Positions 29,275-37,493 are shown, numbered from the stretch's first letter. The stretch is DNA of 37,780 bases from Methylococcales bacterium (GCA_026398895.1 JAPLRZ010000024.1:1-37780); one strand, 5' to 3'. The notes: generated by a model not told the origin, from the letters alone. Numbers and translations: made by a program.

Positions 29275-29844
29275 ATGAGTACAGAACCAGAAATCCTCGA
29301 AACACCGATTGAAGATATTATCACCGAAGAAGAACAGTCGCATACCGATGTGGGCGAGCATGAATACACCATTGATGAGCTAAAACAAGAATTAGAAGAA
29401 GCCAAGCAAATGGCTCATGACAATTGGGATAAAGCGGTGCGTGCGCAAGCGGAAATGGAAAATCTCAAACGTCGCACCCAAAAAGATTTAGAAGACGCGC
29501 ATAAATACGCGCTGACAGGGTTTGCTAAAGAGCTACTGACTGTTTTAGACAGTTTAGTTTTAGGCTTACAAGCTGCCACAGGCGATAGCGAAGAAGTGCA
29601 AAAATTCAGAGTGGGTAGCGAAATGACTATCAAACAATTTGAGTCGGTATTCGCTAAATTCAAAATTGAAACCATAGACCCGATGGGTTTACCGTTTAAT
29701 GCCGAACACCATCAAGCAGTCATGATGCAGGTGGTTGAAGGAGCAGAGCCTAATACCGTGGTCAACGTGTTTTCCAAAGGCTACACGCTCAATGGTCGTT
29801 TATTACGCCCTGCGATGGTTGTGGTTGCAAAAGCCGCTGATTGA
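29275..29844 (+). CDS. grpE: Nucleotide exchange factor GrpE
   Basis: GrpE is the cochaperone that releases ADP from DnaK and acts as a thermosensor. The 189-residue protein has an acidic, flexible N-terminus (about 1-30) and a long dimerising helix (about 33-90) with ELEEAKQMAHDNWDKAVRAQAEMENLKRRT. The C-terminal beta domain has DPMGLPFNAEHHQAV and VFSKGYTLNGRLLRPAMVVVAK, the family signature. It is followed by dnaK after 139 bases that hold a REP pair and a second heat-shock-type promoter. Confidence 0.96.
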   Translation: MSTEPEILETPIEDIITEEEQSHTDVGEHEYTIDELKQELEEAKQMAHDNWDKAVRAQAEMENLKRRTQKDLEDAHKYALTGFAKELLTVLDSLVLGLQAATGDSEEVQKFRVGSEMTIKQFESVFAKFKIETIDPMGLPFNAEHHQAVMMQVVEGAEPNTVVNVFSKGYTLNGRLLRPAMVVVAKAAD

Positions 29845-29847
29845 TTT

Positions 29848-29897
29848 GGAGTCCAATAGCTTTAGCTATTGGAAAACAGCTAAAGCTGTTTTACTCC
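29848..29897. repeat. GGAG-footed REP pair (BIME): two adjacent hairpins closed by GGAGT/ACTCC
   Basis: GGAGT (29848-29852) is followed by hairpin CCAATAGC-TTTA-GCTATTGG, then directly by hairpin AAAACAGC-TAAA-GCTGTTTT, then ACTCC (29893-29897). Every base except the two loops is paired, and the loops (TTTA, TAAA) are complementary to each other. It starts 3 bases after the grpE stop. The same architecture with different stems occurs at 37354-37396. Confidence 0.85.
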
Positions 29898-29917
29898 AGT
29901 AGTTTTTAGCAATAAGA

Positions 29918-29945
29918 CTTGAAGCCCGAAAAATAACCCCCACAC
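29918..29945 (+). promoter_or_regulatory. Sigma32-like promoter of dnaK
   Basis: CTTGAAG (29918-29924) and CCCCACAC (29938-29945) are again 13 bp apart. The -35 element differs at one base and the -10 at two from the heat-shock consensus. It would let dnaK be transcribed separately from grpE. Confidence 0.65.
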
Positions 29946-29983
29946 AGTAACAACTTTTACACATTCAATAGGAATATACAGCA

Positions 29984-31903
29984 ATGGCTAAAATAATTGG
30001 CATAGATTTAGGAACGACTAACTCCTGCGTGGCAGTCTTAGAAAACGGCGTGGCAAAAGTCATCGAAAATAGCGAAGGAGCGCGTACTACGCCTTCTATT
30101 ATCGCCTTTAGTAGTGATGACGAAGTATTGGTTGGTCAATCGGCAAAGCGTCAAGCGGTTACTAACCCAAAAAATACGCTATTTGCCATCAAACGTTTGA
30201 TTGGTCGTCGTTTTAAAGATGATGTCGTCCAAAAAGACATCAAAATGGTACCTTACAAAATTATCGAAGCAGAAAACGGTGATGCGTGGGTAGAATGTCA
30301 CGGTAAAAAAATGGCATCGCCAGAAATTTCTGCTCGTGTATTAATGAAACTAAAAAAAGATGCAGAAGCCTATTTAGGCGAAACCGTCACCGAAGCGGTT
30401 ATCACCGTGCCTGCATATTTTAACGATTCGCAACGTCAAGCCACCAAAGATGCAGGACGTATTGCAGGCTTAGAAGTTCGCCGTATCATTAACGAACCCA
30501 CTGCCGCCGCGTTAGCATTTGGTATGGATAAACCTAAAGGCGACACCAAAATTGCGGTGTATGATTTGGGTGGTGGTACATTCGACGTGTCGATTATTGA
30601 AATTGCTGAAATCGACGGCGAACATCAATTTGAAGTATTAGCCACTAACGGCGACACTTTCTTAGGTGGTGAAGATTTCGACTCACGCGTCATTGAATAT
30701 TTGGCGGCTGAATTTAAAAAAGACACAGGCGTTGATGTCCATAACGATCCACTGGCTTTGCAACGTTTAAAAGAAGCAGCTGAAAAAGCGAAGATTGAAT
30801 TATCATCTAGCCAACAAACTGATGTGAACTTACCGTACATCACCGCTGATGCCTCAGGCCCGAAACATTTAAACGTTAAATTAACCCGCGCAAAATTAGA
30901 ATCCTTAGTGGATGAATTAATTTTACGCACCAAAGCACCGTGCGAAATGGCGTTAAAAGATGCAGGCGTTTCAATCTCTGAAATTGACCACATCATTTTG
31001 GTAGGCGGTCAAACGCGTATGCCGAAAGTACAAGAAATGGTACAAAGCATTTTTGGCAAAGAACCTCGTAAAGATGTCAACCCAGACGAAGCGGTTGCCT
31101 TAGGCGCGGCGATTCAAGCGGGCGTGTTATCAGGTGATGTCAAAGACGTGCTGTTATTAGACGTTATTCCACTGTCACTGGGCATAGAAACGATGGGCGG
31201 CGTGATGACCAAGTTGATTGAGAAAAACACCACCATTCCAACCAACGCGCATCAAGTGTTCTCAACCGCAGACGATAACCAAACAGCGGTAACGATTCAC
31301 GTCTTACAAGGTGAGCGCGAAAAAGCGGCGGCAAATAAATCACTGGGTCGTTTTGACTTAGCGGACATTCCACCTGCCTCACGCGGTATCCCACAAATTG
31401 AAGTCTCGTTTGACATTGATGCCAACGGTATTTTAAACGTATCAGCAAAAGACAAAGCCACAGGCAAAAAACAATCGATTGTTATCAAAGCCTCCAGTGG
31501 TTTATCCGATGACGAAGTGGAACGCATGATTAAAGATGCCGAAGCCCACGCAGAAGAAGACAAAAAATTAGTTGAATTAGTCCACGCCAGAAACCACGCC
31601 GACGGCATGATACACGCCACTGAAAAATCGATGAAAGAATTAGGCGAACAAGTTGGCGAAGAAGAAAAAACCAGCATTCAACACGCGATTGATGCACTGA
31701 AAGAAGCGGTTAAAGGCGATGATAAAGACCTTATCGAAGCTAAAACTAACGACTTAACTGAGCTGTCAGGCAAACTGGCAGAACGCGTTTATGCCCAAAA
31801 AGGCGGCGAAGAAGGCGGTGAAGCGCATACCCACACAGGTGGCTCTAATCCAGCGGATGATGATGGCGTGATTGATGCGGATTTTGAAGAAGTAAAGAAA
31901 TAA
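29984..31903 (+). CDS. dnaK: Chaperone protein DnaK (Hsp70)
   Basis: DnaK is the ATP-driven Hsp70 that folds and refolds client proteins with DnaJ and GrpE. The 639-residue protein has the phosphate loop [13 protein letters not shown] near the N-terminus. It also has [32 protein letters not shown] and [15 protein letters not shown] in the ATPase domain, and the conserved linker ([16 protein letters not shown]). A substrate-binding domain, helical lid and the C-terminal tail [11 protein letters not shown] follow. The start has AGGA upstream. dnaJ, usually next, is not present downstream in this window. Confidence 0.98.
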   Translation: MAKIIGIDLGTTNSCVAVLENGVAKVIENSEGARTTPSIIAFSSDDEVLVGQSAKRQAVTNPKNTLFAIKRLIGRRFKDDVVQKDIKMVPYKIIEAENGDAWVECHGKKMASPEISARVLMKLKKDAEAYLGETVTEAVITVPAYFNDSQRQATKDAGRIAGLEVRRIINEPTAAALAFGMDKPKGDTKIAVYDLGGGTFDVSIIEIAEIDGEHQFEVLATNGDTFLGGEDFDSRVIEYLAAEFKKDTGVDVHNDPLALQRLKEAAEKAKIELSSSQQTDVNLPYITADASGPKHLNVKLTRAKLESLVDELILRTKAPCEMALKDAGVSISEIDHIILVGGQTRMPKVQEMVQSIFGKEPRKDVNPDEAVALGAAIQAGVLSGDVKDVLLLDVIPLSLGIETMGGVMTKLIEKNTTIPTNAHQVFSTADDNQTAVTIHVLQGEREKAAANKSLGRFDLADIPPASRGIPQIEVSFDIDANGILNVSAKDKATGKKQSIVIKASSGLSDDEVERMIKDAEAHAEEDKKLVELVHARNHADGMIHATEKSMKELGEQVGEEEKTSIQHAIDALKEAVKGDDKDLIEAKTNDLTELSGKLAERVYAQKGGEEGGEAHTHTGGSNPADDDGVIDADFEEVKK

Positions 31904-31906
31904 AGT

Positions 31907-31976
31907 GTAGGGTGGGCAGGTTTTTTGCCCACCACATATTGAAAATGGTGGGCAAACGATAAAGCTGTTTGCCTAC
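31907..31976. repeat. REP/BIME-type element after dnaK, GTGGGCA family
   Basis: GTAG (31907-31910) is followed by hairpin GGTGGGCA/TGCCCACC (31911-31918 with 31926-31933). A second hairpin with stem GGCAAAC/GTTTGCC (31951-31957 with 31967-31973) ends in CTAC (31973-31976). It begins 4 bases after the dnaK stop and may also act as a transcript end. It is related to the element at 20375 in opposite orientation. Confidence 0.75.
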
Positions 31977-32011
31977 TTTACTTGGCTTACGTTTGTTAAT
32001 TGAGGTTAAAA

Positions 32012-32203
32012 ATGAGAAAATATATAACTGGTGATGTTGTTAAACTAAAATCAGGTAGTCCTAATATGACAGTTGTTAGATATAAAAATGCAATCAGCGG
32101 AGGAAAAGCAGTAGAAAGTGACAATGTTGAATGTACTTGGTTTGATGAAAATGAATTAAAAACTGCGATTTTCCATGAAAATACTCTGGATAAAACAAAC
32201 TAA
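32012..32203 (+). CDS. Small YodC/DUF2158 family protein
   Basis: This 63-residue protein has the GDVVKLKSGSPNMTV start and the VECTWFDENELKTAIFHENTL end typical of the DUF2158 (YodC-like) family of small, probably beta-rich cytoplasmic proteins of unknown function. I chose the ATG at 32012 because GAGG (32002-32005) lies 6 bases upstream; a TTG at 32000 precedes the ribosome binding site and is unlikely. It stands alone between repeat elements. Confidence 0.8.
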   Translation: MRKYITGDVVKLKSGSPNMTVVRYKNAISGGKAVESDNVECTWFDENELKTAIFHENTLDKTN

Positions 32204-32224
32204 GCAAGCGATGTAGCCATGTGT

Positions 32225-32252
32225 GTTAGGTTAGCGACAGCGTAACCCGACC
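32225..32252. repeat. REP hairpin, GGTTAGCGAC family, second copy
   Basis: This stretch shares the 21-base core around GGTTAGCGAC and GCGTAACCC with the hairpin at 29213-29243. The flanking arm bases differ, and the foot reads GTGT instead of GTAG. It lies between the stop codons of the convergent YodC-like and HTH-like genes. Confidence 0.65.
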
Positions 32253-32276
32253 TAGAAACTGTTTACTCACCTTTGG

Positions 32277-32711
32277 TTACGTCATCTTAGACGTACTTAC
32301 TGAGTACGATTTACCGTCTATAATTTCATTTGTTGTTTCCTGATACGATTGAGCCTTAAGCAACTTTTTTTTCTTAAGCTCTTTAATATCATTAGATACT
32401 GTTTTTTGAGATGTCATTGTATAAGTAGAAATTTCTGTTTGTGTTTTACCTTGTTCATGTAGAAGCTCAACTCGTTGTAAACGATCTTCTTTACCAAGAG
32501 GTTTAGTAATATCAGTTTTTGACTGTTGACTAATTCCTGAAAATTCGTGCTTCTGCATAATAATACGAGAGTTGCCATCTGAAGAGTCTGCTGAAAATTT
32601 AACAGAACCGTCATCATTCCACTCCATTTTCGCATTTTTAAAATCCCCATTATTAATGCTTTCAACAATGTCTTTAATTTCTTTTGGGATTTTTGTTGGA
32701 TAATTTGCCAT
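32277..32711 (-). CDS. Hypothetical protein with possible winged helix-turn-helix region
   Basis: I do not recognise this 144-residue protein. Residues 72-120 (LGKEDRLQRVELLHEQGKTQ, then TEISTYTMTSQKTVSNDIKEL) look like a helix-turn-helix of the kind that scans for TEIA..L..S..TVS.DI. That suggests a small DNA-binding protein, but the N-terminal 70 residues are unassigned. The start is well supported: AAGGAG at 32720-32725, 8 bases upstream of the ATG. A TATAAT-like -10 lies on the same strand at 32748-32753 without a good -35. An overlapping ORF in another frame is a shadow. Confidence 0.65.
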   Translation of the reverse strand: MANYPTKIPKEIKDIVESINNGDFKNAKMEWNDDGSVKFSADSSDGNSRIIMQKHEFSGISQQSKTDITKPLGKEDRLQRVELLHEQGKTQTEISTYTMTSQKTVSNDIKELKKKKLLKAQSYQETTNEIIDGKSYSVSTSKMT

Positions 32712-32789
32712 AGTTTGTACTCCTTAAAAATTGAGCTATTGAAAGACATTATACTAAAAACTATCAAAATTACTAGAAATTACTAGCAA

Positions 32790-32876
32790 GTAGCCCGCAT
32801 GGAGCTTGCGGAATGCGGGGCTTTTCGTTGATGATGTCTCTGTTCCCCGTGTTCCGCTACGCTCCACACGGGCTAC
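32790..32876. repeat. GTAG-footed REP pair (BIME), CCCG family
   Basis: GTAG plus stem CCCGCAT/ATGCGGG (32794-32800 with 32813-32819) faces an inverted partner with stem CCCGTGT/ACACGGG (32846-32852 with 32866-32872) ending in CTAC (32873-32876). The stems co-vary while the GGAGC and CGGA parts of the loops are shared, as in classic REP sequences. Confidence 0.85.
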
Positions 32877-32893
32877 CAAATCGGTGTAGTCGC

Positions 32894-32972
32894 GTAGGTT
32901 GGGTTGCCGTTTTTTGGCAACCCAACATTTACACCAATATATTGAGTTGCGAAAAAATGCAACCCAACCCAC
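32894..32972. repeat. GTAG-footed REP pair, GTTGGGTTGC family
   Basis: GTAG (32894-32897) is followed by a perfect 11-bp stem GTTGGGTTGCC/GGCAACCCAAC with loop GTTTTTT. A second hairpin, TTGAGTTGC/GCAACCCAA (32942-32950 with 32959-32967), is inverted relative to it and ends CCCAC. Confidence 0.75.
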
Positions 32973-32978
32973 AAAAAC

Positions 32979-33016
32979 AAAAGTCGGTTTATACTAAGGT
33001 GTAACCCGACTTTTTT
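32979..33016 (+). terminator. Possible hairpin terminator before the single-TM hypothetical gene
   Basis: AAAAGTCGG (32979-32987) pairs with CCGACTTTT (33006-33014), followed by more T residues. The 18-base loop is long. It may stop transcription entering from the repeat region, and it lies only 22 bases before the next ATG. Confidence 0.45.
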
Positions 33017-33038
33017 TATTTATTACTCTGACACCATA

Positions 33039-33509
33039 ATGTCGAAAATTCGCCTTATTATTAAAAGATTATCTAATCCGCGTGTTAGAAGACGTTTAAA
33101 AATTGGACTGTCTATCTACGGTTGCATCATTCTACTTTGCTTAGTATTTAAGATCGCCTATGACATCGGTTACTTTAATGCAGAGGCATTAAAACGAGAA
33201 AAAAACGCACAATTATCCACGACTAATCCCGTACTCACCACAGAAAAAGCCAGACAAATTGTTGCAGGTGCATTAAAAGAAGACCCCAGTAATCCGCAAA
33301 CACTTGTTATCCAATTGATAGATAATAATCAGCATTTTGCCATTATTATGATTGAAAAAAATAAAATAAAACAAATCGCTTATATTATCGATCTGCGTTT
33401 ATTTTTTATCGGTAATTTATTAAATGCCGAAGGTTATAATCTAACCGAAGGCATGGAAAATCAATATGATATTAAGCGTGAAAATTATAATAGTGGCTCA
33501 GTAAAATGA
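33039..33509 (+). CDS. Hypothetical protein with one membrane segment
   Basis: I do not recognise this 156-residue protein. It has a strongly basic N-terminus (KRLSNPRVRRRLK), one membrane helix at about 22-42, and a mostly soluble C-terminal part. The positive-inside rule places that part in the periplasm. Residues 85-140 alternate hydrophobic beta-like stretches (TLVIQLID, FAIIMIEKN, AYIIDLRLFFIGNLL). I saw no catalytic motif and no cysteine pair in the outer part. It is an orphan on the plus strand, convergent with the repeat-protein gene. Confidence 0.6.
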   Translation: MSKIRLIIKRLSNPRVRRRLKIGLSIYGCIILLCLVFKIAYDIGYFNAEALKREKNAQLSTTNPVLTTEKARQIVAGALKEDPSNPQTLVIQLIDNNQHFAIIMIEKNKIKQIAYIIDLRLFFIGNLLNAEGYNLTEGMENQYDIKRENYNSGSVK

Positions 33510-33603
33510 TACAGCTAAAGCAGTATAATTTGATTATTGATAAATTTATGACCTGCTCACTAGATTTTCGTAAAAAAGTATTGGCAATAAAAGCCCAAGT
33601 CGC

Positions 33604-33631
33604 GTAGGTTGGGGTGAGGTACGAACCCATA
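33604..33631. repeat. Degenerate GTAG-footed repeat fragment
   Basis: GTAG followed by GTTGGGGTGAGGTACGAACC resembles the GTTGGG repeat family but forms only a short GGGT/ACCC stem. It appears to be an eroded or partial copy between two convergent genes. Confidence 0.45.
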
Positions 33632-33719
33632 CGCATCAAGCTAAGCCATCTTTTTTAGAGCCGTTATTCCTAATTGATTGTATTTACGGTATCTACTTGC
33701 TTTGGGGAATTTTCAATAC

Positions 33720-34064
33720 TTAACGGTTACATCGCCATTTTTCTTTTTTACATTCTTCTTGTTGTTGTTCGATTCCTTTTTCAGCTCCTTTTTCAACTAC
33801 TTCTTTAACTACTTTTTTAATTTCACCATGTTTATCAGCTGCTGTAGCACCGTCTCTAGCAGCTGCTGTAGCACCGTCTCTAGCAACTGCTGTAGCACCG
33901 TCTCTAGCAACTGCTGTAGCACCGTCTCTAGCAACTGCTGTAGCAGCATCTCTAGCAGCAGCTGCTGTAATACCACCCAAAGAAAAAGAATTCGCCACGC
34001 CAGTATACATAATTGCTGAAATCAGAATAATCATACTTGTTGTTACTTTAATTTTACTTTTCAT
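33720..34064 (-). CDS. Exported Ala-rich protein with octapeptide repeats
   Basis: I do not recognise a family. Taking the ATG at 34064 gives a 114-residue protein starting MKSKIKVTTSMIILISAIMY, a convincing signal peptide with probable cleavage after GVANS at about 24-26. About five octapeptides of the type ARDGATAV follow. A charged region rich in Lys and Glu (KKVVKEVVEKGAEKGIEQQQEE) comes next and ends KEKWRCNR. The longer reading from 34142 adds 26 residues in front of the signal peptide and is less likely. No strong ribosome binding site is visible for either start. The DNA repeat is the 24-bp tandem array at 33841-33960. Location is probably periplasmic or secreted. Confidence 0.6.
   Translation of the reverse strand: MKSKIKVTTSMIILISAIMYTGVANSFSLGGITAAAARDAATAVARDGATAVARDGATAVARDGATAAARDGATAADKHGEIKKVVKEVVEKGAEKGIEQQQEECKKEKWRCNR
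33841..33960. repeat. Five tandem 24-bp repeats inside the exported-protein gene
   Basis: Units begin at 33841, 33865, 33889, 33913 and 33937 and share GCTGTAGCACCGTCTCTAGC, with changes only in the first and last units. The period is a multiple of three, so copy-number changes would add or remove octapeptides without shifting the frame. Confidence 0.95.
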
Positions 34065-34261
34065 AATAATAATTTTTTTGAGGTTACAATCGTTGTAAAG
34101 TTTTTTAAAATGTTCACTAATTATCATCACTATTGAACACATATTCTTTAAAATTATTTATATACAATTCGTAAAGTCACTGCCGCTAACAGACAAAATG
34201 ATACAAATACTAATAATTGTCGTATTTTTATATTTAATTTGCCTCTATACATGGGGGATTA

Positions 34262-35350
34262 TTAATGTCGATTAGTAACTTGTAACTTCGCTGTTTCAAG
34301 CATTTTAGTTACATTCGTAACAAGTATAGGAATTATTTCTTGAATTTCTACCTCACACTTACCAATGTAAACTTCAAGTTCTTCTTTTGCATTATGTTTG
34401 TCTCTGAATATCTTCCAAACAAGTATTGTCAGACCTACTGGCCACAATACCGCAAAAACAGGTATTTTTATCCATAATAAAGCATTATTTTTCTCTTTTG
34501 TTACACCAAAACAACCTCCAATATATCCATTAGGTATATAACCTAAATGAATAATGAAAGCCTCATACATTTTGAAAGTTTTTTTAACTTCAGCATTAAC
34601 TAACTCTTGTATTTCACTTGGTAATTTTTTAGCAGCAGATTGAATTTCCATTTCTATATCATTTTTCCCCCATCCCATAACTCCAAGATTGTCATCAACT
34701 TTTTTTCTTGATTCGCTTACCCAATCTTTAAGAGTATCCTCCATAACGCTTTTACAGCGTAACGGCAATCTAAGAATCAGCGCGTCAAAAAAATCATTAA
34801 AGACTTGGTTTTCCACCTCTTCTTTACCAAACGGTTCACTAGTTCCCCCACTCCTTGTTTTTATTTCTTCACTGCACACAGAAATAATAGCCAAGCCCTC
34901 TATTTGTTTGTGCAACTCTGTCTTTAAAGCCTTTTCAATATCCTCACCCACTTGGTCGCATTTCGTCAAAATCACATTAACTTTATATTTTTCGTCAATG
35001 AATTTTTTGATGATGGCGGTATCGCACTCTTGAATTCTCGCCCCGCCTGCCTGAATACAATAAAACACTGAATGAAACCATTGCTCAGCCGATTTATCCA
35101 CGCCGCGAATTTTAAACTGTTCGTTTAAATCTAGTATCCAGTTTTCGTAACCATTAACCTCAAGACCAAAAGAATCAAAGAAGCAAATAGGTAGCCCATT
35201 AATTTCAGAATCGACAGGATGAAAGCCAGGAGGTGTGACTGGTCTGCCAACTCCCGCCTCTACAACTTTTTTTCCAAAAAGATAATTTATCAGCGAACTT
35301 TTACCAACACCTGTTTGACCGACGATCACTACGTTATAACTAGCACTCAT
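34262..35350 (-). CDS. Membrane-associated Era/dynamin-like GTPase, twin 2
   Basis: This 362-residue P-loop GTPase has G1 GQTGVGKS (11-18), a candidate G2 Thr (T39), G3 DSFG (59-62) and G4 TKCD (129-132). A probable G5 is SVCS near 157. Between G3 and G4 it carries YCIQAGGARI (97-106), shared with the upstream twin. The C-terminal half has a helical region and one strong hydrophobic segment around residues 290-312 (WIKIPVFAVLWPVGLTILVW), so it is probably membrane-attached. It starts 3 bases after the stop of the upstream twin. It resembles the HSR1/YfjP group of GTPases of unknown function. Confidence 0.8.
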   Translation of the reverse strand: MSASYNVVIVGQTGVGKSSLINYLFGKKVVEAGVGRPVTPPGFHPVDSEINGLPICFFDSFGLEVNGYENWILDLNEQFKIRGVDKSAEQWFHSVFYCIQAGGARIQECDTAIIKKFIDEKYKVNVILTKCDQVGEDIEKALKTELHKQIEGLAIISVCSEEIKTRSGGTSEPFGKEEVENQVFNDFFDALILRLPLRCKSVMEDTLKDWVSESRKKVDDNLGVMGWGKNDIEMEIQSAAKKLPSEIQELVNAEVKKTFKMYEAFIIHLGYIPNGYIGGCFGVTKEKNNALLWIKIPVFAVLWPVGLTILVWKIFRDKHNAKEELEVYIGKCEVEIQEIIPILVTNVTKMLETAKLQVTNRH

Positions 35351-35353
35351 GAG

Positions 35354-36496
35354 TTATCCTTGTTTGCGTTTAAAGTTTTTAGTCACTTCATCGGCAAAGA
35401 AAGTATCTTTACCGTCTATAAATGCCTTGAGTTCGGTGGTATTTCCGCTGAGAGCTTTTTCTGAAAACGTGGCGCAAAATTCAGAAACGGTTGTGCCAAT
35501 GGCATAAACCATTGTTGCTGCAACCGCTCCAGTAATCATGCCACCTGCAACTGTACCCACAGCAGGAAACATTTTTAGCAATTCCGCTACTACCCACATA
35601 CTACTTTGAGCCATCAGTGAGACAAGTCCAACACCTGCTAAATCTTTGACTTGACTGGCATAAGAACCCATGTCGTAAATGAACAAGATACGCGCAATCA
35701 TGCCCGCTTGATTAGAAACTAGAAGAGGCGCGTTAGCAAAAGGAATCGGAGCAAATCCCACAAGCCCCGCACCTGCTATATGTTGAAGAATGATTTTATT
35801 AGCTTCGGCGCGTTTAAGGTTAATATTTTTACGTTGCGCAGCTACAAAACTAATTTGAAGTCCTGTGGGAAGATTATCAACTGACCACTGACAAAGTTCA
35901 GCAAGTTGTAAATTATTCAGTTTGTCTTCAATCGTCGTTTCAAATACCTCAATCTGAGGTAACCACTCTTTTATCGTTTGACGAAGTTTTCTGGCATCCT
36001 CTTCATTCAGTAAATCTGCTTTGGTCAGAACAATCGCAATAGGCAAACCCGCTTGCTGTATTTTTTGGATAATCGAAATATCGAAATCAACAATTCGCGC
36101 ACCACCCGCTTGAATACAATACCAAGCTATATGAATTGGATTGTCACTCTCTCTAAAATCAGTCGCGTATTCAACAACCTCATTGAGAAATTTTTGTTCT
36201 TTCCCTGAGCCAATTTCATAGCCTTGAGTATCAAACAAAACCACAGATTTTGAATCACATGAAAATGATTCGATATGTTTTGTTACAGGTTGTCCAACAC
36301 CGACTTTTGCTAAGTCTTCTCCAAAACAGGTGTTGATTAAAGAACTTTTACCTACTCCCGTGCTACCAATTAAGAGGATATTAGGCTTTTTTACACTGCG
36401 TTTAAATGCGACAAACGCTTGTTCAAATTTTTCTTCAAATTGTTGTTGTAAGTCCAAAATGTATTCCTCTTCTTTAGTGTCTAATTGGATAAGCAT
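35354..36496 (-). CDS. Membrane-associated GTPase with hydrophobic C-terminal domain, twin 1
   Basis: This 380-residue GTPase has a short N-terminal coiled-coil-like helix (about 8-33), G1 GSTGVGKS (44-51), G3 DTQG (89-92), the motif YCIQAGGARI (126-135) and G4 TKAD (158-161). A G5-like SFVAAQ lies near 217-222. Residues 240-345 hold several Gly/Ala-rich hydrophobic segments (AGAGLVGFAPIPFANAPLLV and similar), like the DUF697/YcjF membrane region found fused to such GTPases. I prefer the ATG at 36496 to a TTG four codons upstream. Neither has a good ribosome binding site. Confidence 0.8.
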   Translation of the reverse strand: MLIQLDTKEEEYILDLQQQFEEKFEQAFVAFKRSVKKPNILLIGSTGVGKSSLINTCFGEDLAKVGVGQPVTKHIESFSCDSKSVVLFDTQGYEIGSGKEQKFLNEVVEYATDFRESDNPIHIAWYCIQAGGARIVDFDISIIQKIQQAGLPIAIVLTKADLLNEEDARKLRQTIKEWLPQIEVFETTIEDKLNNLQLAELCQWSVDNLPTGLQISFVAAQRKNINLKRAEANKIILQHIAGAGLVGFAPIPFANAPLLVSNQAGMIARILFIYDMGSYASQVKDLAGVGLVSLMAQSSMWVVAELLKMFPAVGTVAGGMITGAVAATMVYAIGTTVSEFCATFSEKALSGNTTELKAFIDGKDTFFADEVTKNFKRKQG

Positions 36497-37493
36497 TAGG
36501 CAATACAAAACACATAAAGGGTAGTGGGTTAAATCTGTTGCTAATAATCCTCATAGCCTAGAAAAATCAAGGCATCAAAAAGGCGTTGGCGCATAAATAA
36601 AGTCATTTATAATCGGTATGTTATGCTATTTATCTTTGGTATTTTTAGTGAAAAACGGCGGTTTTTCATCAAAAACCACCAAACTAATAAATGCAACCAA
36701 CTAATTAAAAAGTATTTTATTCATGCACCAACGCCCATCAAAAAGTAAAAGCAAAGGCTTTAATTAAGCTACCACCCAAAAACATTGTATTTACTGTATC
36801 TTTAAGTGTGAATATATTTCACGCTATTATATTCATCGCTGTTACTGATTAAGATAAGGGGTGACTAGATAAACACAGCGACAAAATAACAAATACCCGT
36901 GTGGCGGTGCAACAGGCTTTACATGTGGCGAAAAATGCCACATCGTAGTCAGAAAAATAATTCCAGCTTAATTAATCACTTATTGCAGATAGTACTCTGA
37001 ACGTAGCTTATTATGATGATTTAAATGTGAATTAAGAGCTAAATAGAAGCCAATACACTGATATTGAGGAAGACTCACTCAACCTCAACAAGAAGGTAAG
37101 CAATGTACTGGCAAGACCGACTAATAACGATATATCTCTATGTATGCAATAGATTTGTTGCCAAATAACCTTAACCTAACCTGAGTTCGACATAAGAAAG
37201 GATAAAAAAAGCAGCCTTTTAAAAAACTGAAAGAATATACCCAATCAACTTGAAGAGACTGTGTTGATATTTTCAAAATTATAGTTAATTCAAGCCCTAT
37301 AGGGATTCAGAGATAAGTTCTTAGTAACAAGTAAGGATGTATTGCTTAACGTTGGAGGTCAGGCTTTGCCTGACTTGCAAGCAAAGCTTGCACTCCTAAA
37401 TACACGCAAACTTATTGTCACGCACTTACAGCATCTTGAAAGGCAATAGATATAATATCGACCAAGAAAATTGTTCAAAAAAGGCTACGACAC
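36497..37493. other. About 1 kb without a recognisable gene
   Basis: This AT-rich stretch has no ORF with coding features on either strand. It holds a hairpin TGAAAAAC-GGCG-GTTTTTCA (36649-36668) and a hairpin ATGTGGC/GCCACAT with loop GAAAAAT (36923-36943). A GGAG-type REP pair lies at 37354-37396. ACCTGAGTTCGACATAAG near 37178 looks like an insertion-sequence end, but I could not find its partner. It may be the remains of older insertions or may include an unrecognised RNA. Confidence 0.5.
37354..37396. repeat. GGAG-footed REP pair (BIME), second copy
   Basis: GGAG (37354-37357) is followed by GTCAGGC-TTT-GCCTGAC, then T, then TGCAAGC-AAA-GCTTGCA, then CTCC (37393-37396). Both stems are perfect 7-bp helices and the loops are complementary. 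The layout equals that at 29848-29897, but the outer stem bases differ. Confidence 0.85.

Noticed and set aside
31164..31677. Long minus-strand ORFs inside dnaK
   Set aside because: They are antisense shadows of a highly conserved gene, with no start signals or family features.
33841..33960. Tandem 24-bp repeats as a possible CRISPR array
   Set aside because: The repeats are contiguous without spacers, the period is in frame, and they encode octapeptides.
33678..34019. Plus-strand ORF rich in Phe, Cys and Ser opposite the octapeptide-repeat gene
   Set aside because: It is the complement of the repeat array and the signal-peptide region; its composition is an artefact and it has no start signals. 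The minus-strand frame has a signal peptide.
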